Source: Amylostereum areolatum (lineage: Eukaryota > Basidiomycota > Agaricomycetes > Russulales > Stereaceae). From it: DNA of 64,000 nt. The position numbers and the translations under genes are program-made. The stretch spans positions 2,108,001-2,172,000 of the forward strand of contig SAXG01000002.1 in the NCBI GenBank assembly GCA_012932865.1. Direction: 5' to 3'. The notes under the pieces were generated by a model. That model had not been told where the DNA came from. It saw nothing but the letters and a program-made list of their open reading frames with translations, and did no database searches. The first letter of the stretch is position 1, and each line of letters opens with the position of its first letter. Positions 33,695 through 46,500 of this stretch are shown piece by piece.

Positions 33695-33811
33695 GGCGAA
33701 TGAAGCGCGCTGGGAGGGAGCGTTCGCGGGGGACGACGTCGAGGACGGCGAGGGTGAAAAAAAGGAGAGAGGGACGGGCGCGAGGGGAAAAGAAAACGGA
33801 GGGGGTAGATA

Positions 33812-33880
33812 CAGCCGTTTGCATAACCGACTGGAATCCGCGCGTCGAGAAACTTGTTTGTCAGAGCCAAACATTGCCTT
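33812..33880 (+). repeat. Left terminal inverted repeat, copy 2
   Basis: 69 bp, the same as 6306-6374. Confidence 0.9.
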
Positions 33881-33960
33881 TTCGGGAAATCACGTCTGCT
33901 GCGGGAGTGACAGCTGTGCGTCGCGAGGTCAGCTTTGCAGTGTCTTGAGTCCTGACCGCA

Positions 33961-35052
33961 ATGGCACCTCCCCTTAACCCTCAACTTCGAGAACGCATTG
34001 TCGAATGGCGGGAGCGTTTTACAGTCTCCGAGATCACTGAACTCGCGCAGTGCTCAAAAAGCACAGTCTATGAAATCCTCCGCCTTTATCGCGAGACAGG
34101 TTCAGTGCATAGTCCCCATGGACTGTTGTCCCATGGCCGCTCCCGCATCCTTTCATTTGGAGAGCTCACATCCATCAACTCCTGGTTGGTCCAAGAGCCA
34201 GCAATGTTTCTTGACGAGATTCAAGACCGTCTTGACAAGGAGCTCGGAGTGTACGTTTCACTTGCAACCGTCGCCCGCGCTGTTCGCAGCCTTGCTCTCA
34301 CTCACAAGCGGATATCAAAGGAGGCATTGGAACGAAACGATGCCGTTCGCGCAATGTGGGATGCAGCTTGGGGGGATATACCCATGGAGAGCATAGTCTG
34401 GTTGGATGAATCTGGGGTGGATGATCGGGCACATCAGCGGACAATGGGAAGGGCACCACTGGGATCTGCATGCGTCCGCCGTGACCTGTTCTTCCATGGC
34501 ACACGCCTGACAATGCTCCCAGTGCTCTCCTGTGATGGGATCATTGCTTTGGATCTTCTCGAAGGATCAGTCAACCGTGAGAGGTTCCTCCATTTTCTGC
34601 GGGAGGATGTTGTACGCTTCAATTTCTTCTGGATGTCTGTGTCATGCTTATGCCTGTGTTGTGCTCATATAGGCACCCCTTCTCAACTCATATACTCCAG
34701 ACAATCCAAGCCGTAATTCTGTGGTAGTCATGGATAATGTTGCCTTTCATCATGGAGACGAAGTGCGGGAGATCATTGAGAATGACTGTGGTGCGTTGTG
34801 CTGTCTGAAAGCTCCGGCTTCAAGGTATACTAACCAGTTTTAATGACAGGTGCAAAGCTTATATACCTACCACCATACTCCCCCGACATGAATCCCATCG
34901 AGCAAGCTTTCAGTAGTATCAAAGCCTTCTTGCGCCGTAATGAAAGCCACTTCACTGGACCTCACATGCGCGCTGAACTCATCCATCTTGCTATGGAAGA
35001 AATAACGAATGAAGATGCCATTGGCTGGATTACAAACTGCGGGTATTCGTAA
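33961..35052 (+). CDS. DDE transposase of the Tc1/mariner superfamily (copy 2)
   Basis: Exons 33961-34611, 34673-34790 and 34850-35052 give the same 323-residue protein as copy 1, with the same acidic triad ([19 protein letters not shown]). The open frames overlapping it on both strands are also unchanged, which means few or no substitutions even at silent sites. Confidence 0.92.
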
Positions 35053-35218
35053 AGTAGGTAACGAACGTGGGGTAGATGTATGGACAGAGGTGATTATGCG
35101 ACAGATGAGGGAGTAGTAGGTTAGCGGAAGGTTATGCAGTGTAGTAAAGAGTGGGGGGTCAGGACAGCATGGTGTATGTACAGAAAATATTAGGCAACAT
35201 TATAAAGGTTCGAGAAAC

Positions 35219-37265
35219 TCACTTATCCCCGAAGACATCGTACTCTGAAAAGAGAGACCGTACATAGTCTTTCTTCATGCGTAAACGCCTAGAGAATTGC
35301 TCTGCGGATGCAACGAGAACTCTCAGGCTATCGCTATCACCCCCGGTGAGTGACACCAAGGTGTCAAGGTCTAGCGAGGGCAAGGTTTCAAGGGTGATCT
35401 CCGCCGAAACAAGCATGGAGTGGTACTGCAACAGGTCATGTCCATCACGTTCAAGGATAGTGAGGAAAAAGTAATATAACTCATCCTGACGCCGAGGCAT
35501 AGGAGAGAAAGGCAGGGCAGGAGGCGGTGCTGGAGATAACATGGAAGCGGGGGTCGCCGATGAACCTGCGGCGGAGGGAAGGGGAGGCGGAGAAATGCCG
35601 AGAACAGCAGATATCATAGCACTTTGTTGATTGACGAGGCCAGCGATGACGGGGACAAGAGCGGTGGCGGCATCTGTGGGTGCAGCGGGTGTGGCGGTAG
35701 GTGTCATCACAGAATGTGGGCCTGAACGTCCACGGGCCTTGTGCGGGCGCAGACGACCATCGCGCACGCCATCAAACTCCTCAGTATTAGGAGGGTACTT
35801 GACAGTCGTTTCTTTCGCATCCTATCGAGATAGAGAAGGTCAGTACAGCATTGATCATATTCACAGAGGCTACTCACAACAGCGGATGCCCAACGCTTCA
35901 ATCGCTTCCGATTAAGGCCAATGTGTCCATCTTGGGTTGGATAACAGAAGCCTTGCTCGTTGTGCTCGCCGCGATGCTTGTCACACTTGTACATTTCCTT
36001 CAGCTCGAGAATGATAGTACCCTGACGCTTGATCGAGTCAGAGTACGAGTCCGTGTTTGGAACCTGAGAAATACAATAAGTTTGGCAGGTTCATTAAATA
36101 TACGTGCAGGCTTACCTCGGTTCCAGCACACGTTGGTCCGAGTTCCTTGTCGTGCTGGAGCACGGCATCAAACGGCTACAAGTCCCAATATTAGTCAAAG
36201 CAGAAGAACAGGGATGAAACCACATACACGCTTGCGCAGCCGGAAAGCCTCCATGGCGTCAAGGTCAAGTTCGATGTAGACATCACGAGGCCGTTTACGG
36301 AGTAAGGCCTCCCGAATTGCGAACCAGTCTTCATCTGAATCGACACTTGATGCATCACCCTTGCTGCAGGTAACAGAACGTTTAGGTATATGTTTGTATA
36401 ACAATAGACGGAACAACTTACTTGACACCAGTCCAACGAATCTTGAAGGGTACGTTGATGGAGAACTGCCCATCCAACCCATGGATACGAAGGCCTTCAG
36501 CTACGAGAGACTCACGCGGAGTACTCGGGGTGATAGCGACAGTGGTGACCTTCGTGTCGTGAGTCCTCTTTGAACTCGCAGAGCTCTTGCCCTTCGCGGA
36601 ACGTGGCACAGCCGGGGTGTAATAGACAGTGTAATGTGTGGTGTAGCCTGCAGGTAATTGGTCAGTATGCTCATTGTTAATGAAGAATGGATCAACGCAC
36701 GGTCATTCGATGACGACGCAGCAGATCCTGGGGCGGAGGGTAGAAACCCAATGGCATCGCTTGTGTTCCCAGCCAAGGGAGTGCCGGAGTTAGCCTGGAG
36801 GGCGACTGGTGCCGACTGTTGAGGCATAGGTGGAGGCGGCGGCGGCAACTGTGGGCCTGGAGGTGGTGGTGGTGGCAGCGGCAGGCCTGGGGGCGGCGGA
36901 ACTGGGGGCAGCGGAACTCGAGGTAGTGAGGCGAGCGTTGGGGCAACTACTCCGGGGTTGGCAGCCTGCCATCGTGCCGTCAACATATCGAGAACACGAC
37001 GTTGATCTTGAGGCGACAGGCGCGCGAAGCCGGCTTGTCGCGACTCCTCCATCTCATCTTGGGATGTGTAGAATTGAGGAGGATTGACCGCTCCATCTAG
37101 AGAAAGTCAGCACCGCACACAAACTCTACTGGTACGTAACGTACCAATCCCTCCCGGGTTCACAAGCCAGTGGATCGACACAGGTCGGGGAGCCTGCGGG
37201 TGTCGATAAGGAACGAATCGCGGTGTCAAAGGACGAGACGGTCCACGAGGGTCTGGAGAGGACAT
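35219..37265 (-). CDS. Second (passenger) gene of the Tc1-like element (copy 2)
   Basis: The same seven-exon, 575-residue gene as at 7713-9759, shifted by 27,506 bp. The frame is intact in both copies, so any function it has was retained until the last transposition. Confidence 0.75.
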
Positions 37266-37763
37266 GAGGGAGGGAGCGGGAAAAAGATGGGGATGGAACT
37301 CACAAGCTCAAAACCCGAGGCTTTTTATCATCTTCGCCAACTTCACCGCAACTTCGCCGTGCTCCTGTCATCCACCAGAATCCCACCCTCGTTGTTGCCC
37401 TTCAATCATGCGCAGTTTTGGTTTCTAGAGAGATCCAAATTAAGTGTAAGCATCCAAGACCACGAGGGGGACGTCTCCGAGGCTCCCGACTCCTCACTCA
37501 CCGAGTATCCAAGCAACAAGGGTGGTTTGTGCTCGTTGTTGAGGTTTTTCAGGGTATTGAAGGCTTCTAGGCCAGCTATGAGGAGTTTTCATGACTCCCG
37601 AAGCCCGACACGGAGAGTGTTGATCACTCTGGAGAGGTCATTTGGGTGGAAAGTAGATGGAACATGTCGTCAATGGTCATCGCAAAGATCAGGAAGCCCG
37701 CTCCTGAACAGCACGAAGTCACAAATGAGTCACTGCGTGACGAATGTGATAAGCACTCCCAAT

Positions 37764-37832
37764 AAGGCAATGTTTGGCTCTGACAAACAAGTTTCTCGAC
37801 GCGCGGATTCCAGTCGGTTATGCAAACGGCTG
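37764..37832 (-). repeat. Right terminal inverted repeat, copy 2
   Basis: 69-bp inverted match to 33812-33880, followed by TA. Confidence 0.9.
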
Positions 37833-37834
37833 TA

Positions 37835-39568
37835 AGGCCGGGGAGCGCTGGGGCGACGGAGAGACCGGGCGGTTGGCTGTCCAGAATCCAGATACGAGCA
37901 TGCCCTTGGCATGTTTAATCCCATCACGACGTCCGCTGCCGTCCAATATTGCTTTCGTTTCCACGCTCCTCCCTGCTCGCAGACGCCCTACGCCACGTTT
38001 TCCCAGCCAGCCGTCGAAAGCTCGCGCAACTCGCGAGTCAGTTCGCCGAACGACACCGAGAAGCGCAACGGAACCCCATAAGGAGGCAGCGAGAAGGCAG
38101 TGTAGGTTGGAAAGAAGACGATGGACACACGGAACGGAGATGGTGGCTGTGCCGCTGTGGACGGCCAAACTATCTTTATCTGGCCCGTGCCTGGACCACC
38201 CCTAGGAACGTCCCCTATCGTCCAATCAGAGCCTCCGCTTCACCCCTTTGGCTATCTCGCGGTCCAGATCCTCTGCGAGATCCTTCCCCGATCCCGCCCT
38301 TTCCCACGGTCGTGGCCCCCCTCTCAATGCGACCCGAATCCCACCCACCCAGTTCATTTTGAATAAAAACGACGAGGCCCTAGGAGAGCGTTGCGGCTCA
38401 CTGCCACCCCGATGCCACTGCCAGCCAGGGAGAGAGCGCACTTCTTCGGACGCAGCAAATACATACTTACGTACATGCCAGAGCTGGCTTATCTCGCTTG
38501 AATTCGCTCCAGAGCTGAGCCCCTCACACAGTTTCACCAGCTCCCCGAAACGTCCGACACACGTCGCCGAACGGCGCAAGCGCGGCTCGCCCCGTGCGAT
38601 TCAACCAGCCAAGTCATATTGCCACCAGTCAATGTGATCGTACGCCGTACATTGTGTGGCGTGCGCTAGCACGCTGCGGTATGGCTGGGCACGACTTCTG
38701 ACCGTACGTACGCATACACGACGCCACTACGGTGGATGTTTGGTTACGGTTCGATTGAGTTCGATTGAGTCTGAAAATAGATGACTAATAACAGTAAATT
38801 TCGTGCCTTTTCCTGTCAGTCCCCTTCTATTACCGTCACCCATCAGTTACCTGTCACTGCCTCAGCCACTAAGTGCCTATGTAGTATATACTGGCCCTAT
38901 CGCCGACGTCTGCCTTCTTGCCAGACACCACTTATGTCAAGCACATCTTTCTCCCAGCCTCCCAGACCCCCTCTCTGAGTTTCTGTGCCCTGAGCCTCGC
39001 TGAGTAAGTCCAGGACCCGGTCACAGCCCGGTACTATCCGGCGACCTCCAGTCCTGAGGTCCGTGTACCAGAAGTCTGGTCCGGGTCCCTGTAAATGCGA
39101 ACGGCGATCGCGAATCTCACCGGTGATCGATGATCAATGATCAGTGAAGCGCCGTCGCAATTCTAGAAACGATTGTGTCCATGTCATGATGATTGAATAT
39201 TGAATATTGAATATTGAATGCTCGGGGCCTTCAGTCCGCTCCGTTTATCCATACGACTGAGTACACGGGCAGGGGATGTACTGAGTTGAAGCCAAGATTT
39301 CTGAGGACTGATTGGATTCTAGTACGTACTGGCGTGATTCTGTGATCTTTCCACTGTTGAACCTACCCAACCGGCTGACTGGGATTATTTCAGTACCAAC
39401 TCTTGACCAACTCAGCTTGAAGCCGAGTTGAAATCTCGATCGTGTCCAAATCGTATCCACACGACGCACAGCACCGCATCCTCGTTCCGCTTTCCGGAGG
39501 GCTTATAAATCACATGAATAAGAGAGAAAAATACGATATATTTTCACGTAAACATAGGGAATACATCG
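37835..39568. other. No confident gene; displaced upstream region of the ammonium transporter
   Basis: Before insertion of copy 2 this DNA would have been the upstream region of the ammonium transporter. Plus frames at 37949-38362 and 38248-38637 overlap each other and lack domains. A short FGYLAVQILCEIL stretch near 38250 vaguely recalls an F-box but is too little to call. Four near-tandem ATTGAAT units lie near 39190-39220. Confidence 0.35.
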
Positions 39569-39781
39569 GGCTCCTAACCAGCCGTCCAGGAGAGTTTGTC
39601 GCTACATATCTCAGAATGAACGGAAAGATGATATCTTGTCGCGGATTTAGAGTTGGTCGGGGTTTCAATTTTCGGTTTGTTCCGTCGGTGAGTCGGTCCA
39701 GTCATCCATCCTCAGATATCATCTTTCCGTTCATTCTGAGATATATAGCGACAAACTCTCCTGGACGGCTGGTTAGGAGCC
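39569..39781. repeat. Foldback element: 67-bp inverted arms, 79-bp spacer
   Basis: 39569-39635 and 39715-39781 are inverted copies with one visible mismatch (CATATC against TATATC). Ends read GGCTCCTAACCAGCC. No clear target duplication. The structure is that of a MITE or solo foldback and would form a long hairpin. Confidence 0.85.
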
Positions 39782-39898
39782 TGAGTTGATTCCAGTAGAA
39801 CCTCCGCCCGTGTACATACCAAAGGGGGCGTTGGTTCCAGCCCCGGTGCGTCGCGCGCCCCCGTTAAATAAATCCCGCTCTCTCTCACAAATGCCTTC

Positions 39899-40174
39899 TT
39901 GCCGATCTACGTCTGGCACTTCGCAGCGCCTCTGCCGACTTGGGCGGACTTCCATCCCCGCCGTGCACTAGACGCAGATCACGACGCTACTATGCCGTTT
40001 GCGTTCGCCGAAACAAACGGCCGTCGGAACTTCCTCCGCGGCGATTTTCTCCGCGTCGGAGATTTATCCACGGCCCGTCTCTGGGAATATATCCCGCCGC
40101 CCGAGTACAGCGAGGTCATCCAATGCATCGAGCGCATCGTGTTCTTCTACGGGAACGAGGGTCCGCTCGGGTGA
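39899..40174 (+). CDS. Hypothetical protein fragment with an inverted partial paralogue
   Basis: A 91-codon frame beginning MPIYVWHFAAPLPTWADF, followed by NFLRGDFLRVGDL and SEVIQCIERIVFFYGNEG, has natural composition. The reverse strand at 40250-40370 encodes a related FFPICVSYFAAPLPTWADF. Conservation across the inverted pair favours real protein ancestry. Family not recognised; may be a pseudogene. Confidence 0.3.
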   Translation: MPIYVWHFAAPLPTWADFHPRRALDADHDATMPFAFAETNGRRNFLRGDFLRVGDLSTARLWEYIPPPEYSEVIQCIERIVFFYGNEGPLG

Positions 40175-40370
40175 GAACCGTCCACTGTGCTAGACCCCCG
40201 AGGGCGGATTACAGCCCTCCGAGGTGTGCTCCGGCGTGCGGAGGCTCATTCGATATATATGTACGCTTGATGGAGCGCCGCATATACTGCCGCCACAAAT
40301 GCCTGGAAGTCCGCCCACGTCGGCAGAGGCGCCGCAAAGTACGAGACGCAGATTGGGAAGAATTTGGGTG

Positions 40371-42074
40371 ATGGAAAGGAGAATTCAGGCTGTGATAGAC
40401 ACTATCAGGGCAGACCTAAAGGGGGCCAGTGGTGGGCGAAGAAGCGACGGGAAGCAGTCTGCTATCAGATGCATAAGTTGGCCCTATCATTTGAGTCTTT
40501 GAAGAAAATGGCGACTGATCCGAAACCTTTCCCTTCTCGGGCATGTTCAAATTTGTACTTTCAGTCCCCGTATCTAATGCATGTTATTAGGGCTTAAATG
40601 GACTTCTGCCCCCAGTGTGCACTGCCGTCGCATGCGACAGGTCTCATACAAATGTACATTGATTGATTGCGAGAAACCCATGCAATACTACAGTACAGAG
40701 ACAGTTCCACAGATGGCACATTCTCCCAGGCCAAATATTGAGACGTATACGACTCGACTTCCGCCGGGCCAACTTCATGAACTCGCACAAGGAGTGGGGT
40801 GAATCGTGATCACAGATGGCACAACGACATGACAGGTGCATCCTCCCGCGCGCAGTGGGCATGAATCCTTCCAGTGAAGCACAAATCCCGAGAACAGGAG
40901 CAGGATGTCCGCACCCGGTCGCCTGGTCCCACCACGCATGCGCTCAAAGCACACATTTCAGTGACATTGTTCATACTATACAATGCAGCCAAGATTGACA
41001 AAGGCCCTATCAGAACGGGCCAGCCTGAGCCATCTGCGGCCGCATACGGTTGCCGTCCTATTTTCTCGAATCGGCCGGGCAGGATCCCCCGCTTCGTTAT
41101 ATACGGTTGGGCCGGTGTGTATCCTATTATCCAGTCTGTCCATATTTCATGGGTCGGCCGCGCTACATCAAAACTTCGACGCTGGAGCCAAGTAGTTCAG
41201 ACCCGGTTCAGACCCAGTTCAGAACCCCTCCTTCAGCCCAGTTGTGAACCTAGTTCCGAACTCTCCTCCTAATCACGCCTGTCACTAGTCTGGGCGTATG
41301 TGCATGGGGCCGACCGTAGCTCGCGCTTCGGTGTTAACACGTAGCACGTGGTTCGATCAACAAAGCGTCGACGCGCGCATCTCGAGACGCGTTTGTACTC
41401 CTTCCTCGCTATCCATGGCGTCTCAGGCTGGGACCTTCCTAATCTCGCCTCCTTATCAACCAATGACCGAATGAACGGTCGGGGGGAAAGTGTTTTTACT
41501 CTTCTGTATATCTCTCAACAATGAAATCAACCCAAAATCTCTACTCCCGGCGCTGTCAAGAATCACTTTTTGAAGAACTCATTGATTGTGGTGGCAGGTT
41601 TTCCGACCATAAGCTCGGAGGTGGAGAAGGTGTGTGGTATGCGACTCTCGTTGTAGCTGCCAGCCATTTTCCTCCCACTGTGATAACAGGAAACTGTATT
41701 TCAAGAGCTTGGGAATCGTGAGGCTCTGGTCCTCAACTCAAAAACCCTCCGTCTCACTGCTCCTCCTCTCCCCGGAACAAATCATATCGACCAACACACA
41801 CCTCCGCCATATCCACATCATTCCAATGATCAGTCCTGTCGCACATGAGACTGACAATCCTGTCTGTACTGCTGCTGGTGTGAAAGTTCCGCAGGTTGTA
41901 TTTTTTTGTTCATGCTCACTAGACGGCAGATATCCTCGAGGTTTGTTGATGACCGAAGATGGTACTTATTCCTTACATACCATTACTTTTTTAATGCATG
42001 ATTGTGTTCGAAATAAACCATGCACTCGGAGTCTTCTCGCGAGTCGCACTGTGTCGTAAGGCCTCGGAAGGACA
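40371..42074. other. No confident gene
   Basis: Short frames only. No domain, RNA gene or repeat recognised apart from simple GTTCAGA-type direct repeats near 41205-41260. Confidence 0.35.
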
Positions 42075-42079
42075 TCGGA

Positions 42080-42536
42080 TGTCAGCAACGACTAGTGCGA
42101 CAGCACCAAGTTACGACAAAGCTGACAGAGGAAGAGGACGACAGAGGGGAGCCGATCAGACACGGCGACAGACAAGGGAAAGCAAGCAAAGTCGGTAGAA
42201 TTGACTAGCTCGAGATAAGGAATATGTACAGCGAGAGCGAGCCTTATATACACAAGAGGAGAGAGACTTAGGTAAGCAACCAATACACGGTGATCAGTAA
42301 GCAGACCAAGTATAAGTAAGCAGTCGTATGTAAAAGAGCACAGCATGAGTCAGTATCGTACAGCATGAGTCAAGAGAAAGGAGTCAGACCCGGACCGAGA
42401 TGAGTCACGTGGGTCCGGGCGGGATATAGATGAGCCGGGTCCGGGCCAAGGTGGAGCCGGACCGGTGATAAGTCGATAAGTCCTAAAGCGTGTAACCGAT
42501 GTAAAGTAAAAAGAAAATTATAGACCGTTCATGACA
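42080..42536 (-). repeat. 3' LTR
   Basis: 457 bp, TG...CA type; differs from the other LTR at two positions (near 42291 and 42421). Confidence 0.95.
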
Positions 42537-43536
42537 TCACCCCTTCCTTAGATTCGACGTCCTCGTCGTAATCAGATTCAGTTTCTTCCTCCGACAGGAG
42601 TTTCCAACGATTAAGGCGTGCAGGTTTCGGGGCACCCGGATGTTCACGGTGGAAGTCGTCAATGCGTTTCTTGGCATTCTGGAGATTGGTGAGAGGCTCC
42701 CAAGTATTGTCATTGTCTGGGTAGCCTTTCCATTTGACGAGGTACTTGAAGCCGCGACCAACCTTCTTGGAGTCTATAATCTTTTCGACCTCATAGACTT
42801 CCTCTCCTTGGACTAACTCTGGCGGTGGAGGTGTAGGTGCTTTCTGATTGTCAAAGGCGGGACCGTTGTGTGGAGATAGGAGGGACTCGTTGAAGACCGG
42901 ATGTTTTCGTGACCAGGATGTAGGGAGGCGAAGCTTGTAAGCCGATGCTCCGACTTTTTCCAGGATTTCGAAAGGACCAAAGCGCTTGTCATCTAGCTTT
43001 TGCATAGGACGTGCCGTTTTGATTACGGTTTGGCCATCTCTGGTCTTGGCTTCCAGCCAGACGAAGTCGCCAATTTTGTAATCTATTGGTTCGTCCTTCT
43101 TGCGATCGTAAAAGCGCTTTTGATCGTCCTGTGCTGCCTTTAGCGCAGAGCGGGCTTCCTCATAGATGTCTCGCATGCGTTGTGCAAACTCGTTCGCCGA
43201 TGGGTTGTCTGTCTCACGTCGAGGGTTTGTCCCCAGGTAGAGTTCCCGACCATAGTTGGCAAAGTTGGGAGACATCCCAATCGAACTATGGACCATGTTG
43301 TTGAGTGCAGTCATGGCAAGTGGGAGGTAACGTGTCCAATTGTCCTGTCGTTGATTGACGAAGATGCGAAGGTAGTTTTCCATGGTCATGTTGGAGCGTT
43401 CGGTCTGTCCGTCCGTCTGAGGGTGATACGCCGTGGACGGGTTCCCTTCAATGCCTAACAGTTGGAACAATGCTGTGGTGAATTTGGAGACAAACACGCT
43501 GCCACGGTCGCTGACTGATCTTTCTAGGAATTCCAT
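42529..43536 (-). pseudogene. Integrase C-terminal half plus chromodomain, out of frame with pol
   Basis: Continues pol after a one-base shift. It begins with the second Asp region (VSDRGSVFVSKF), then the HPQTDGQTERSN region with the catalytic Glu, then a GDFVWLEAKTRDGQ region. A chromodomain follows (EEVYEVEKIIDSKKV, FKYLVKWKGYPDNDNTWEP), which in chromoviruses steers integration to marked chromatin. The last 30 residues are acidic, and the frame ends inside the 3' LTR. The integrase catalytic core is split between this frame and 43448-46705. Confidence 0.88.
42539..42552 (-). other. Polypurine tract of the retrotransposon
   Basis: AAGGAAGGGGTGA on minus, directly adjacent to the 3' LTR, is the expected plus-strand primer site. 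Confidence 0.75.
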
Positions 43537-46500
43537 GATGGGGGACCACCTCGCGTAGGTACTCGAAGGCGAGTTCGTCCTCCGTTAGGTCTTTGGTCGT
43601 GGCCCAGAATACAACCTGCTTGGTACCCATGCAGTTCACATTGCAGATGGCGTCTTTTCCATCCGAGACTGGGAGCGGCATGACAAAGTCGATGGATACA
43701 TGCTCCCAAGGCGCTTGTGGCGGGTCATGTGGGTGGAGTGGAGCGGCAATGCGATCATGTCTAATCTTGGTACGTTGGCAGGTCTCACATCCTTCAACAT
43801 ATTTCCGGACATCGTCTCTAATGGCAGGCCACCAGTAGTTGCGCGTGATGAGCTCATGGGTCTTGTATCGTCCTGGGTGACCGACAAGCGGGCCGTCATG
43901 ATGAGCTTGGATGATGTCTGCACGGAGTCCTTTGTCTCTTGGGACATAGAGTCTGTGTTGCCAGGTGATCGTTCCATCTGCGTGTTCCAGCCATCCCTTC
44001 ACTTTGAGTGCTAAGGCGCGTTCTACTGCATGGTCTCGGAGTAAGGTAGCCTCCTGAATCCGCTCAATGAAGACATTGTCAGGTCCATTGGTTATAATTC
44101 CTGCATGGTTGAGGGCGCGAAAGAGTTCTGGTTTCAGGAGGACAATGTTTTCATTGTCTTTCTCCCCCTTCTCAAGGCCCGCTAGTCGGGAAATAGCATC
44201 GGGTTTACCCATTGTTTTGCCAGGCTTGTGGAGTAGCGTACAATGATACTCTTGTAGCTCCGTTAACCATCGTGCTTGTCTCCGATTTAGCTTCTGCGCC
44301 TTGCGGAAGTACGTGAGATTGCGATGATCCGACCAGATTTCAAACTCCTGTCGTGCCCCCATGAGGTATTGTCTCCATTCCTCTAGCGCCGTCATGATAG
44401 CCAGTAATTCCTTGTCATAAATCTCATAGTTCCTCTCAGCTTCGCTGAGGGACTTTGAGAGGAAGGCGACCGGGTGCCATTTGCCATTGTCCTGTTGTTG
44501 CGAAAGTACCGCGCCCGTGGCATAGTCAGAGGAGTCCGCCTCGACACGGAACTGTCCATCGTCTGTAGGGATTGCTAGAACTGGCTGCGATGTTATACGT
44601 CGCTTGAGTTCCTCAAAAGCCTCCTGCTGTGGGGTGTCCCAGACCCATTCCGTCTTCCCAGTGAGTTTAGTCATTGGGTGAGCAATGCCACTGAAGTCCT
44701 TGATAAAGCGACGGTAGAAGTTGCAAAAGCCCAAAAATGATTGAAGTTGTTTCTTCGTTTTGGGGGCTGGCCAATTGGTGATTGCCGCGACCTTTGCTGG
44801 ATCCATGCGAACCCTTCCTCCGCCGACAATCATGCCCAGGTATTCGATTTCTGCCTTCTCAAACTCGCACTTTTCTGGCTTCAGATAGAGTTTGTTTTCT
44901 CGCAGGATCCGAAGGACCTCCTTGACTATTCGACGATGTTCTTCTAGCGTATGTGTGAAGATGAGGATGTCGTCCAAATAGACGACCACGACTCCTTGGT
45001 GGATCAAGTCTTTGAACAGGTCATTCATCATGGCTTGGAACGTAGACGGGGAGTTGGTGAGTCCAAAGAACATGACCGTAGGCTCGTAGAGACCTTTGTT
45101 CGTGCGGAATGCAGCTTTCCACTCGTCCCCTTCTTTAATCCGAACATTGTTGTACCCCCATCGGACATCGAGCTTGGTAAAGTGCCGTGCTCCTTTAAGT
45201 TTGTCAACCAACTCTTGGATGAGCGGGAGCGGGTAACGGTTCTTTATTGTCATCTCATTGAGCTTTCGATAGTCCTGCACAGGACGTAGCGAGCCGTCTT
45301 TTTTCTTGATGAAGAAGAATGGGGAGGCCATGGGTGATTTGGACGGTTGGATCCGGCCAGATCTCAGGTTCTCTTCCAGAAAGGCGTCCAGTTGCTTCTG
45401 CTCGTCCAATGTGAGGGGGTAAACTTTGCAATCAACCGGTTTGAAGTTAGGAGTGAGCTCAATGGCGTGGTCCCATGGGCGTCGCTCAGGGAGCTTGTCG
45501 AAGTCGTCTTTGTCAAAGATGTCCTTGAATTCGTGGTACGCCGTTGGGACTCGCTCAGAGAAGGTCTGTTCCTTTTTCTTAGCGTGTTCTTCAATTGCAA
45601 TGTCCGATGCATGGGTCCGGATGTGGTATGTCGCTTTGTAGCCATCCCAGTCGAAAGCAAACAGCTGCTCGTCCTTTTCCATGTGGACTGGCTCTTCCTC
45701 CTCCTCTTCATCCTCATCGATATTGAGGAGGGGAGGGGGACGAGAGCAGCTGATAGGGCATCGGTCAAATTCAATTGACCCGGATTTCCAGTCGATGTGA
45801 GGGTTGTGCTTCTTTAGCCACTCATGTCCAATGAAAAGGTCCGTATCTCCTAGATTGGAGACCGCCAGGTCAATGTTTTCTTCATGGTCTTGAATATTTA
45901 GGCGAAGTGTGACATATTCCGTAATGGGACCTCCTGTGTTGAGAGTGCCGTCTGCATTTCGTACTGGGATTGGGCGAGCAGTCCGTCGCGTGGGGATGTG
46001 ATTTTCCTGCACAAACTTCGTGTTGATACACGAGCCAGTGCAACCACTGTCCAGGAGTGCGAGAGCTTTGACAATGCGTTTGGAATCTACCACCAGTTGT
46101 GTGGGAATGACCGTTTGTTCCTTGGCGCTGGCGGAGCGTATGAACTGCATAGGAGTGGCGAGCTCTAGTAGAGCTTGACATGCTAACTCGTCTCCCATGC
46201 CAGTTATTTCCTTGATGGCTTCATAAGTAGCCTCGTCACGGCGTCGGTGGTGTGTCCAGATGCGAAGGATTGCAATCGCACTTTCGGGTTTGTCTTCCCT
46301 TAAGCGACGAAGCGTCCATTGAGCCGTTCCAGGTGCCATATAACATGATTTGGGCGCCGTGCCCCTTCCATCGCACGGCGTTGTCCCTGACTTCACAGGG
46401 TCCATATCCAAAACCGAGTCCGTATCCAAAGCCGTATCCAAAACTGAAGCCGAAACCGAAGCCATATCCAAAGCCGAAGGCTCACAAATCGAGGCCTGAG

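Larger units (their letters stand above)
33812..37832 (+). mobile_element. Tc1/mariner-like element, copy 2 (4,021 bp)
   Basis: Same length, termini and gene content as copy 1, flanked by TA at 33810-33811 and 37833-37834. The flanking sequences differ completely from those of copy 1, so this is a separate insertion and not a segmental duplication. It lies just upstream of the ammonium transporter, with its transposase transcribed away from that gene. Confidence 0.93.
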
